Under the pieces are notes generated by a model, which made no database searches, was not told the DNA's origin, and saw only the letters and a program-made list of their open reading frames with translations. The position numbers and the translations under genes were made by a program. This document shows, piece after piece, positions 23,626 to 35,192 of a DNA stretch of 64,000 bases (its first letter is position 1; each line of letters opens with the position of its first letter). The stretch is from Chytridium lagenaria (Eukaryota; Chytridiomycota; Chytridiomycetes; Chytridiales; Chytridiaceae), in contig JAHLKC010000044.1 in assembly GCA_025449115.1 (NCBI GenBank), positions 124,001 through 188,000 of the forward strand. The letters run 5' to 3'.

Positions 23626-25563
23626 ATGGACATGTTCCTAAACTCACTCAACACCCAACGTCGTCCATACGGCAAGAAATCAACCTCAACAATAACCACC
23701 ACAACCACCACCACTGCTTCTCCACAACACCTCCACAATCCATACCCCATCGCTCCAACCCCCTCCGATATGTTTCCAGAGTTCACTCAAACACCTATCG
23801 ACCCCTATCTCTACACTGGATGGGTAGCATCCTCCACATCATCATCATCATCAACATCATCGCCACATTACCAAACATCATCATCATCAATAATCACCGC
23901 CATCCCCACCCAAATGCAACGGGACGATACATCCTTACCACCTCTCCAAACCAAACGCAAACGGGATGAACAACTGTCACCGCTCATTCACGCTCCAGCA
24001 CCGATCCCAGTCGCGTCGTTGACACCCGCAAAGATGTTGAAACTGGTATCAGGGAGAGGAGTATGTAGGTAGTCCTAGTGGATAGTTTTTTATAAATCAT
24101 TTAACAAGTGGGTTTTCAAGTAGCGACGAAACGGTTACGAAAGACAAAACCGGTCACGCTAGTAGGAGAAAAGGAAACCTGTTTTCATTGTCGAGGTGAT
24201 AGTCTCGATGGAAACAAGGTTATACCCTGTACGTTCTGCGAAAAAGCGTGGCATGAGAAGGTGGTGCCATCCCAAAATGGATGCCCGAGAATTCGTATGT
24301 AAAGAGTGCGTCAAAGGGACGTATGGACGGCCATTTGCGAGGCGAGTAAAGATGGATGTTGGGGTTCAAACGGATGGAGGGTATCAACCTATGCGGATTC
24401 AGTCGAGTGGGAGGATTGGGACTGTGGATGAGGGGGAGGTAGTGAATTGGATGGACGATGAGCATTGCAGTGCGTGTGAAAAAGAGATGGGGCTGGGGGA
24501 GAAGGCTAGTGCGTTTGTAGGGGATGAAGGCGGGGAGACGATCAAGATGATTGAGAGGGATCCGAGACGGTTTGAGGATGTGTATACGGTCGTGTTTGCG
24601 AGATTGTGTAATGGATGTAAAGTGGAGTGTCAGAAGGTATGTAAAGTGTTTCTATTTATTTTTTTGTTTTTTTTGTCTTTTGTTTGTTGTTTTTTTTTTG
24701 CGGATGTTGTTTTGTTGACGCAAGTTGTGTAGAGACAGGGATTTTTGGCGAATATGAATGAGGAGACCAAGACGCTTTTGTTATTGCAGTGTTCGGTGAG
24801 GTTTGAGGAGTTGGCGGGGTTGTTGAGGCAGACTGTGACACCGTCACGGCTTGTGAACTTTTTCTTAAGAAAAAAGGGAATTGTTGTTTGTGGGGGTGGT
24901 GGTGGAGGTGTTGTAGGGGGTTTAGTGAGAGGACCTTTTGCAGCGGGTGCTTTGGGATCTGTGCGGGGAATACCGAGGTTGGAGGCAGAGATTAGGAGAA
25001 AGAAGCAAGTGCGATGGGGAGTTATGAGGACATGCTTGCGATTGCGATGGAAAAGTTAGCGGGAGGGAGAGGTAATTATTAATGTTTTTTTTTGTGGTAT
25101 GCTGAAAAATGTGTTGTAGGTAGTAAACCAAAGGAAATGTATGAATGGATGGAGCAGTACGTTTTGGATCTTCCTGATAATTTCGGGCGTCTGCGGGACA
25201 GGCGTTGAAGAAGGGGGTGATAAAGGACGGTTTTTGAAACTTGCCATGGGGGTTTATGCTATTGATTTTGGGACATTTAAGGAAAAGTACAAGAAAAGGA
25301 GGAGACGGGTTAGGAGTGGTGAGCAAGTGGATGCGATGAGTGATGCAGAGAGGTAGGAGAGGATGTAGGCCGGGAGAGAGGGTAGAACATGATGATAGGG
25401 GGATGTTGGCGAAGTTGGGGCTGCGATGGCAGCGGCTGCTGCTGTTGTTCACGATGTTGTTGCTGTTGCTGATAAGAATGCGGATGAGGCGTTGAGGGAG
25501 TTTGCGAGGCAGCAGGCTGCTGATGAGGTTCTGGGTAGTGATGGTGGATCTAGATCGAGTTGA
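23626..25563 (+). CDS. PHD-type zinc-finger protein
   Basis: Likely a nuclear chromatin-associated protein. Exon 1 is Ser/Thr/Pro-rich, with low-complexity poly-Thr and poly-Ser and a basic TKRKRDEQ that could be a nuclear localisation signal. After an intron (about 24060-24120) comes a PHD-like Cys/His cluster: CFHC, then IPCTFCEKAWHEK, then CHPKMDAREFVCKECV. Spacing matches C-x2-C ... C-x2-C-x4-H-x2-C ... C-x2-C if one base is corrected at about 24258-24266. A second cluster, HCSACEKEMG ... LCNGCKVEC, lies about 60 residues on. Later exons give MLAIAMEKLAGG and MYEWMEQYVLDLPDNFGRLR, and the end is EVLGSDGGSRSS at TGA 25561. No specific orthologue is recognised. Confidence 0.6.
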
Positions 25564-26417
25564 CGGGAGTAATGTTTCGGTGTTTTGTTGTCACTTGTAT
25601 TATTATATTTTGATGTGTTTATCTATTGAACGTAGCACATCGTGGTTAACGGTGCCTAAGCTACACCGCGCTAAAGCAGCCCTGTGATTTCATATGTTAT
25701 TGATCCAGTAGAAAGGGCGCGGTATGGCAGATGTCAATGTCGGACAGTTCTTGAGACATGAGACGCATACTAGCCCAAATGGCATCGATACCCGTGACTT
25801 TACACAGTAGCGTGACCATCTGTATGCTACAATAACGCATAGGATAAAGAAATGAAGGAAGGAGTAAGGAAGGAATGGAATGAAGGAATGAGGAGCGATG
25901 ACGAACGGGCATGACGACGACGCATCAACCAACACCTCACGCATCTCACACCAACGCTGTTACTTGCTGAATTGTCAAGTAAATATGTGATTCTGGAAGT
26001 GTGTAACTCTGAGCGGCACAACGCACGACCCTGTCCTCAAACATTTTTGATTTCTTTTTGGATAAGCCTGTCTGACTGTCTCCTGCGAGTCCGTCATTCA
26101 TTACGTTATTGGGGAAGTGGGGAGTTGTATTGGTATCGACTCTTGGAGAGTTTGATCTTTCCGTCATCCGTCATCCATACATCCATCCATCGATCCACTT
26201 GCATTCATTCGCTTCACTCCTTTCCGCAATAGTTGGAATTAGATAGGAAAGGATCAAAGTGTGTGTTCTTTCTGAATAGGATAGAGGAGGCGAGGATCAA
26301 TCCTTATTGGACCTGCACAAACCATTTCATCCGTCTGAAAAGATTTCAGTGCATGTCCTATCATTGATCGCACTCCCTCCTTAAGAGAATAGACACACAC
26401 AGAGTTCATCCATTAAA
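25564..26417. other. Intergenic region
   Basis: No supported gene. It holds the 3' flank of the PHD gene and the upstream region of the large Q-rich gene, with purine-rich repeats at about 25850-25900 and short CATC repeats near 26165-26205. Confidence 0.45.
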
Positions 26418-29400
26418 ATGAACCAGCGTCCAGCTCGTAAGCTCACTGTTGTCTCCCTACCCGTCTCTCTTAACCCGTTTTTTCTCACCACAGACGCACC
26501 CCCTCCTGCTGCCTTCCCAGGTGGAGGTCAACCACGCTACCCTCAAGCGGATCAACAAGGCCTTCAACGAGTTCCCTCTCAGAATAATAATGGGAACAAT
26601 GTGGTCAGTTTTCCAGCACCGCCAAGGCGATCTATGATGCCGCAGCGACAGGGAACTACGGATGGGAATCCGAGGGAGCGGGGAGTGTTGCCTCAGCATG
26701 TTCAGCAGCAGCAACAGCAGCAACAGTTTTATCAGGTAAGACTTCGGCGAGCTCCTTGCGCAGCTTTTTACTAAGTTTACCTCCATTCCACTGTTTTTAC
26801 ACCTTTTACTTACTGTTACATTCTACCATCACTTCTACCTTAAACTATCACGAACTCATGCCTTTCTTACAAACCGTTTTTTGAATACGCTTATTATCAC
26901 GGTTAAAACACATTATTTCACATTTAAACCACAACAGCAACAGCAACAGCAACAACAACCGCAACAGCAGCAACAATATATGCCGCGCAACAGCAACAAC
27001 AGCAACAACAGCAGCAGAGAGGCCCCCACCACAGCAATTTCAAAACCAGAAATGGGGAGATAGAGGCGGTGATCCTTACCAGCAGCAGCAGCAGCAGCAA
27101 CAGCAGCAACAAGGAAACTATAACAATCCCCCAGCCTCTGCTCAACCCTCCTCAAACCTTAACCAAACCTACTACAATCCCATGAGCCCCGGCGGTCCCA
27201 ACTCCAACAACAACTACCCTATGAGCGCCCGTCCAACCCCATCATCCCGTCCCAGTCCCAACAATAACAACGCCCCAATGAGCGCTCCCGCCACCGCCAT
27301 TTACAACAACGTTGACTACATCGATCCCCAGCATCCCGCTACGACCGTGACCGCGAAGAACTCCTGTCCCAACGTCGACCGCGTCCCCCTCAATCCGCCC
27401 CTCCTCTCCAATGCAACGCGGACCACCTCAGTCTCCAATGCGAGGCCCCGCATCGCCCATGCAACCACAATCCTCGAGGGAGGCGAGGGAACGGGAGGTG
27501 TGGAACGACGAAATCAGGCGAGACAGGAGCAGTTGAGGGAGTATCATGAACGGGAGAGAAGGGAGAGGGAGATGAATGGACCGCCGATACCGCCACAGGT
27601 TGAATCGGATGATGACGACGAGGAAGAATATGGGAGGACACAGAACCCCGTCCCTCTGCATGTCCAGAATAAAGTGCCAGCGAAACCAGCAATGAAGAAA
27701 CCCGGAACTTCTGTTTTAGCGAAAAAACGGTAACGCCTTTTGTTCATTATTTGAAGTCTAATACGTCATGATGATCAGCGCATCCGCTCAACGTGTCTCC
27801 ATCGTCCAATTTAACCACTCAAAGACAAGTCTCGGTCGAAATAAACCCAAACCCACACCCACCCACCACCACCAACCTCCCGTGTACACCGACGATAATG
27901 ACTTCCAAGAACTCTATTCTGTCGCCACCGAGAAAGACGACCTTGACGACGACGATTTATCGACGAAGAAGTCTACCGTCCATCCCCACGTCAGCCCATC
28001 CCATTCGGTGGTCACGTTGCCGCTCCATCACCAACACCTAAAACTGCTTCAAAGAACCGTGTGAGCATCATGGGCGCTCGAAGTGGGATGAAGAAATCAC
28101 GAGTGAGTTTTTATAATGGGCCAGTCGGACGGGATACGCCACCGCCGTGAAGAAGTGGGAGAGGAGGAGGTTGTGGTTGAGGAAGAGGATGGGATGATGA
28201 TGAGATGAAGACGAGGAGATGTTTAGACCGGGGAAAAATGCGTCGCCTATTCCAAGATGGAGCCAAAGGTGAGAGTTTAAGTTTTTCTTTTTTGTGTGAA
28301 TGTCGTTTTGTTGACGATTGATGTGGTAGTTTCAGCAACAGCAGATGCCGATGCAGCAACAACAACAACAGCAGCAACAAATGCAACAGCAAATGTCGAT
28401 GCAACAGCAGCAACAACAACAGGGTAGATCATACCAACAACAACCCCCGACGACGACCCCCGCTACTCTCCCCATTCCTCTCCCCAACAACAATACATCT
28501 CCCCATCTCGTCCTGACGCCCGTCCAATAGAGGTAACCATCCCCGCACCCTCAATACATCCTCTAACATATTCACAGCGTTCCCTCACAGCTCAACCCCA
28601 ACGATCTCCCGCAGCAACATCCCCACCTGACTCCCCTCTTAATCGATCAAATTCCGCGCGCATCGCCACACAGATCCCGGGGTTGGTGGCGGGGAGTCAG
28701 GGTATCACGTATGCGGGACCTCCGCCACGGTCGATGAGTCGAGGTGGGCCGGCGTCGGTGGGGATTCAACAGGGTGGACGACCGAGGACAGCGTCAGAGT
28801 CGAGTAACGGGAGACAGCAGCAACAGAACTATGGCCACTCACCAGCTGGGCAACCGCAGCAATTCAACGGACAATCGCAGCAACAATTCAACTCCCCTGT
28901 CCAACACGGTCGTCGCCCCTCGGATCAATCTCCTCAACCCACAAACCCAACTCAATATATCCGTCGACCATCAGATAACGGGAGCGACCTCATGTCCCCA
29001 ACCACCTCCTCCTCGGGTTCCGCTGGCAACAAACTCGACGCCCTTATGCAAATGTTTGAACAAGTCTCTGAAGACGACGAAGAACCCGAATACGCCGCCA
29101 TCCCATCCCACGCTCGTCCCCCTCAACCCCAGCAATCCCCATTAAAACCAATTCCCCAACAACAATCTGCCTCTTCAAAACCCATGGCGCAACCCTTCCA
29201 AAACATCACAACAGCTCAATCCCCACCCGCATCGTCTCCACCAGGTACGGATCGCACAAAGGAACGTGAACAACGACGTGCTGAACGGCAACGGAAACGA
29301 GCAAGTCAAATCTCTTCACCTTCACCTACAACACCCAATACACCACCACCACCACAACCTCCTCCTCCCGCGTCGTCCGCAAAACGTACCTCCCTTCTCC

Positions 29401-32400
29401 GCCCCAACCCACCTCGGAACCTTCCCATCCGTAACGACCAAATGCTTTTCAGCCCGACCAGCGCGAAAAGCGATCCCGACACAGAGGAAGAGACCTACGA
29501 CTCGTATGATTATCTCGATAGTTATCGGACCTCACGAATGTCGATGCTTCCACCTGTTGTTGACAATGTCGTTGAGGACGATATTCATCGAAGGGATACC
29601 GTCCGCGATACAGTGTTGGATGTTCCGAGGGTATTGTCGAAACCAGGGACCCCAACGTCATCGAATCCGCAGACTGAAGCGTTAAAGGAAGAAATCAACG
29701 CGTTGAAGGCCGAAATGACACCTCTTCAACGTGATTTAGAAGTTTCAAAAACAACCACCACGAACCTCGAAAAAGCGTTAACTCAAACAGAAAACTCTTT
29801 AAACGCTGTCACCCAAGATCTTGATGCCACAAAAGATGAGTTGAAGGGTTTACATGTTGCTCTCGAGACTTCACGCGCTGAAACCGAGAAACACCGCCAC
29901 GATGTACGAAAACTTCAAAGCGAGTTAGAGATGGAACGTGATACGTTGTTGTCGCTGGAAGCTGAGATTGAAGGGCTTAGAGCTGATCGTGATATGGGGG
30001 TGAGTGATTTCGAGGCGGAGAGGAGCGCGACGGCGGAAAGGATTCGTGGACTTGAAGAAAAGTTGAGGAATGCGATTGGGGAACGGGATGAGGCTTTGAG
30101 AAGGTGTGAAGGGTTGCAGGGGGAGGTGGTGAGATTGATGGAGGAGATAAGTGTTAGAGTTGCAGAGAGGGATGCGGCGGAGGAGGAGGCTGAGGGTGTT
30201 GCAGAAGAACGGATAGGGTGATGGAGGAGTTGGAGGAACGACGACGGGGGCTTGAGGAGGCGGAGAGGGCGGTTGAGATGGCTATGAAGGATATTGGGGA
30301 GATGAAGAAACGGAGGGGATGCTTGAGGAGCGGGTGAGGGAGGCGGAGGAGCGGAGGGTTTTAGCGGAGGAAGCGCTTGAGGAGGCTGAGGAGATGGTTA
30401 TGCGTGCAAAGGGGAGGCATCAGGGGAGGAGATCGAGAAAGAATTGATGGAGGTTACGAGGGAGAAGGAGAGGTTTTGAGGGAGTGTGGGGAGGCGAAGG
30501 AGACGATTGGGGTGCTTGCGGAACGGTTGCGGGGTTGGAGGAGGAGGTGGGGAGGTGTAAGGAAGAGGAGGAGAGGAGTTTGGAGAAGAGAACGGTTGGA
30601 GGAAGAGTTGAGGGGGCGAATGGGAAGTGGAGGGAGGCGGAGATGGCGCTTGACGCGGTAAAAAGGACACATGCAGAGGAGTTGGTGGCGCTATGAATAG
30701 ATCTGGGGGTTAGCGAGGGATATTGAGGCGTTGTCCAATGTAGGTTTAGTTTTTGTTCTGTTGGTCTTTTTCTTTTTGTTTCTCTTGTTGCTTTCTTACT
30801 TTTTCGCGGTTCTCCGTCAATTCTCCCTGTTTTCCTTTTGATTTTTAAATGACGTGTGTACCTCCAAATCCGCATCTATTTTGGCATCAATGTTTTTTTC
30901 TCGCCTTAACACTTAAAACAGGAGCGCAAGCATTGGGAGACGAAGCTTGCGGATCTGGAGGAAACCATCCGTGAAGTCGAAACCCAACGTGATGCCTGGC
31001 GCGACCGTTCCACCACTCTCGAAGCCAATCTGAACACCCTGCAGCGTGAGTCCAATGACCGCGTAGGGCTCTCGAACGCGCACTCGACGATGCAGCTGGT
31101 GACATGGGCGTGAAACTTGAGGACCTTCAGTTCCAAGTTGCCGAGACCCGTCACCGTCTCACTGAAGCTGATGAACGGATTCGAGGACTCGAAGATGAGA
31201 AAGCGGCGATTGAGATGGAGACTGCTGCACGTGTGAAGGATCTTGAGGAGGCGCTTGCGAATGCGACGAATGAGCGGGAGGAGCTGGAGGAACGGATGGG
31301 GAGGATTGGGAGGGAGTTGGAGGAGACGGAGGATGAACGGGATGCGGCTGCTGCAAGGATTGCGGAATTGATGAGTGCGTTAAAGACCGCGAGTGAGGAA
31401 GAAAAGGGGTTGAGGGAGACGATTGAAGAGATGGAGAGGGGTGTTGAGGAGGCGAATGCGGATCGTGAGGATTTGGAGGATCGACTTGAACAGCTGCAGC
31501 GGGATTTAAGGGATGCTGAGAAGGCGCTTTGGATGCTGCTTTGGACCATGAGAGGGAGGTGGAGGTTTTAAAAGGGAGGGTTGGGGGGACAGGGAGGTGG
31601 ACAATGCAAGGCTTGAAAGGGTGAGGAGTGAGAGCATGGAGCTTGTGCGACAGGCACAAGAAGAGGTGGAGAGTTGGAGAGCCGAGGAAGGGGTTGTAAG
31701 GGAGCAGTTGGAAAAGACGCAGAGGTCGATGGAGGAAATGAGAGAAGAGTGGGACGGAGGGAGAGGGAGGTAGAGGAGATGAGGAGTGAGATGGAGGTTT
31801 TGGAGAGGAAGTTGGAAGAGGCTAGGGAAGAAGTTGAGGAAATGAGGATGCAGAATGATGATGCGAACGACCTTGGCGCATCAGGTATGAAATGGTTTTT
31901 TTCTTGTTATTCTTGGTTATGCTAAAACTCTTGTAAAAAAAAGGTTTCGCGGATTCGTGAAATGGAGGAAGAGATTCGTGTGCTCAAGAATCTCGTTCCA
32001 CAGCAGAACGTTCCCTCAACCGACTCTGTAAGCTGCATTTATTTTATTATATATCTAACATTCTTATCTTTAAGCACTTGTCAGCAACGATAGCCAAGGC
32101 AAAAACCTTGTCTCCGAAGCCCTTGACCGCATCAATGAACTCCAATCCCTGATTGACAAAAAACTTCAGAATGTGAGCATCTCCGCACGCGTCTCGTCAT
32201 GTCCGAAGAACAGGTCAAAGAAATGGGTACACTTCTTGATCACGCCAACAACGAGGTTGACCGTCTTCGTCGTGAGAATGATGCGCGGGTGGTGGAAAGT
32301 GATGCCAAAGTTGATGAGGCGGAGATGAGGGCGAAACGGGAGGAGGAGATGAAGAATTTAGAGATGGATAAGTTGTGGGAGAGGATCAAAGGGTTGGAGG

Positions 32401-34106
32401 GGGACTTGGAGAATGCGATGCATGCGGAACAGGTCGCGAAAAGAGGCAGCCGCCCATGCGGAACAAAATGCGAAGGAATCGGCTGTCTATGCGCAAAACG
32501 CTGCTGCCCGTGCTGAACAGGTAGCAAGGGAAGCTGCCGTTGTGCATCAGTTGCGACAAGCCCTTTAGCGGCAGTACCTGAAGTCGACGTTGACGCCATA
32601 GTGGAAGAACGTCTCACAGCCCTTAAATCCCAATTCGAACTCTCGGAAGAAGCCCTCCGTGATAAGATCCAACAACTTGAAGAGCAATCTCAAATTGGAA
32701 CTTCCTCTCTCGTTCAACAGCTCCAAGACCAAGAAGAAGAAGCCAAGGAGATGCGGGAAACCCTCGTCTCGCGTCTGAGAGGCCAAGAAGCGGAAGCTGC
32801 GGATCTCAGGCATCAGATTGAGACCTTAAAGCAGGAGACGATGGAGGCTGTTGCGAAAGCAAAGGAGATGGAGGAACGCTACGTGAGACAGGAGGAGCAG
32901 ACGAGAGATGTGGTTATGGCGAATGAAGAACGGGCGAGAACCATTGATGCCGCATTTCAGGCGGCGCAGCAGGAGATTGAGGGGTTGAGGGCTGAAGTTG
33001 CGGCTTTGAGAGGGGTGCCGGTTTCAACTGATCGACAGAGTACTTCTGCGGAAAGCGTGGCCAGCTTCGGAGCTGCCTCGTTTGTACCCCCAACACCCCC
33101 CGCTTCTATTGATCCAGTGTCAAGTCGACCTGCTTCAGGCGTCGACGCACCTCTTCCGAATCCTCCACCTGTCGAAGACCTAACCCGTCGTGAGTCTGCT
33201 ACAGCTGAACCGAAGAAAGGTGGCTTCCTCTCATCTCTCTGGGGATCACGACAGAACACCGTCACGTCAAAATCCGCACCGCCTCCTCCACCTGCTACAA
33301 CAAGTGTTGCATCATCGTTCTTTAGTAATCTTGTTGGAGGAGTGACGTCTGTCATCCCACCCCCACCGACAGGTGATGCTCCTCAACATCCTCTTCCACC
33401 ACCACCGTCGGAATTCGCGCCTCAAGCACCTCCGAGAAGCGCTGTCCCGCCACCTCCACCCACAGGCGCTTTGCCCCCACCGCCACCTGCACCAACCGGT
33501 GCTCTTCCGCCACCTCCACCCATGTCGGATGCTATCCCTGCCGAATGGTCCCAAAACCCACCACAAGACCCGCAAAGCTTTTACAACGACCTGCCTCCTA
33601 TCCCTCAAGATTATGCCCGACAGGGTGAATACGATGCTGTCTTAGAGCATATTCCGAGAGGTGAACCTGCCGGCCACCAGGATGCCGACCTTCACGCCGC
33701 ATATGCGCAACAAGAGTACAACCCGCAAGGTGAATACGCCCCACACCAGTACAACCTACAAGGCGAATACGCTCAACAAGATTACAATCCACAAGGTGAA
33801 TACGCTCCTCAAGATCATTCCTCCCAAGCCATCCCGCAAGGCTTTGAATACGACTACACCCCTACCGAGGCCGAAAATTTGCCGAACGATGTGTTTTCGC
33901 CAATGACGGAGCCCGATGATAGGGCCGCCCCGCTCCCGATTTACACGAGTGGATCGTATGTGAATGACCATGAGCTTTATACGCCTATTGAGGAGGCACC
34001 TTTGTCGGGGTTGCCGATGACCCCGGCACATGAGGGAGAGGGTGGAGAGGCGGCTGAGGAGAGTGAGAAGAAGGACGGATGGTTTTCATTTGGGAGAACG
34101 GGTTGA
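26418..34106 (+). CDS. Very large Q-rich, coiled-coil, proline-rich protein
   Basis: Probably one gene of about 2000 codons, family not recognised. The ATG at 26418 (MNQRPA) precedes an intron. Poly-Gln tracts from CAG/CAA runs follow (26703-26723, 26930-27020, 27080-27113, 28331-28440), mixed with Asn/Pro-rich segments. The region 28683-29640 is disordered, with GNKLDALMQMFEQVSEDDEE. From about 29670 to 33010 it is nearly continuous charged coiled coil. The C-terminus has an FH1-like proline run (PPPPPTGALPPPPP), a repeated QGEYA motif about every 9-10 residues (33680-33810), and the end KKDGWFSFGRTG at TGA 34104. Several frame jumps in the coiled coil (30220-31105, 31520-31680, 32440-32600) are mostly purine-rich and probably indels. 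It could be two adjacent genes. A cytoskeletal scaffold role is guesswork from composition. Confidence 0.5.
28331..28440 (+). repeat. CAG/CAA poly-glutamine tract
   Basis: Nearly pure CAR codons with interspersed ATG, encoding Q(n)MQQQ(n)M repeats. It is the densest of four such tracts in this gene. Confidence 0.85.
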
Positions 34107-35192
34107 AGGAGTTGATGGAGTTGAAGTTTCGATTTTATTTTATTTTTGTTATGTTATTTTTGTCTATCATGTCTTTTTTGGTCTTTTTAGGATTGTTTTA
34201 TTGTAGCTATCTATGTACCTCTTTTCTTTTGGTTTGTGCAGTTCCATTTTTTCCATTCATGTCAAGGCTTTCTTTTCTTTTTCCATCAACGGCATTTTCG
34301 CCAATCTCGGTTCTATGTTGCTTAGACACGTGTTGCTTGAAATATATTTCCTATTTCTTCCGAAAAGATAATCACTTCCACTTCCACATTGTCCTCGCAT
34401 CAATGAGCAATGGGTTACGACTTGAGGCGAAAGAAATCAGATTTAAAAAAAGGTGTTTTAAGCAACATTCTTAGCGTCAAATGAGAAGCTAATTTCCTCA
34501 TTTAAAAGAACTCAACCGACTCTGTCCTTGACGAAGGGTATATTGAATAAGCGCCTAGAGCGACAGGCCTCTGTTCTTGAACTCTTTCACGCTCAACGCG
34601 AAAGTAAGCTCAAGAATCCGAATGTGAAGAACCGTATGATGAGCTTTGGGAGTGAACTGTCCCGTAACGTGTCCATTTTAAGAACTTAAATAGTATCATA
34701 AATATAAGAAGCTTTTTGATGCCCATTCCGCTATTGTGAACCCGAATCGCAGGTATCCATAGACTACCTTATCTTCAAGTGAAATAAAGGGGCTCCTAAT
34801 AGCGGGTGAGATGCATGCCCACTAAAAAACGGTACCGTTTGAGGAGGAGAGATAGACTCGAAGCCTAAGTTATACTCACAGTTGGGCCTGATTGAAAACG
34901 ATTTTAGAATACCGCATTGAAAGAGAACGTAAATACGCGGGTTGCGCTACAATATATTGACCTGGATTAATTGTGGACATTTAGCACAAGAGTTTTGTGT
35001 AGGTAGGGTGATGGAGATAATTAGGCTGGCAGATGGGTAACGATGTTTATCAAACAATCCTTCTCAGCTCACGAAGACGTGCTCGATCAATAATACGAGA
35101 AGACCCTAAAACGGCTTTTTTGCAAGTGCAGATAAGATAGCATGTAAACTATATTCTTCAGCCGTAAGAGCCAATTTATTGAACAGAGGATA
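34107..35192. other. Intergenic region between the large gene and P6
   Basis: The first about 300 bases are a T-rich 3' flank. The rest has no complete gene; a short coding-like piece at 34531-34689 is listed separately. Confidence 0.5.
34531..34689 (+). pseudogene. Orphan coding-like segment
   Basis: A 52-codon open frame preceded by an acceptor-like TTTAAAAG, reading TKGILNKRLERQASVLEL ... FGSELSRNVSILRT and ending at TAA. Its composition is protein-like and no long homopolymers occur, but no start or partner exon is visible. It may be the last exon of a lost gene. Confidence 0.25.

Noticed and set aside
26913..27155. Minus-strand frames rich in Leu, Ala or Cys
   Set aside because: They are antisense readings of CAG/CAA poly-Gln tracts in the plus-strand gene.
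31151..31659. Long Ser-rich minus-strand frames of 132-166 codons
   Set aside because: Antisense of the Glu/Arg-rich coiled coil. Serine bias is expected from reverse-complemented GAG/GAA codons.
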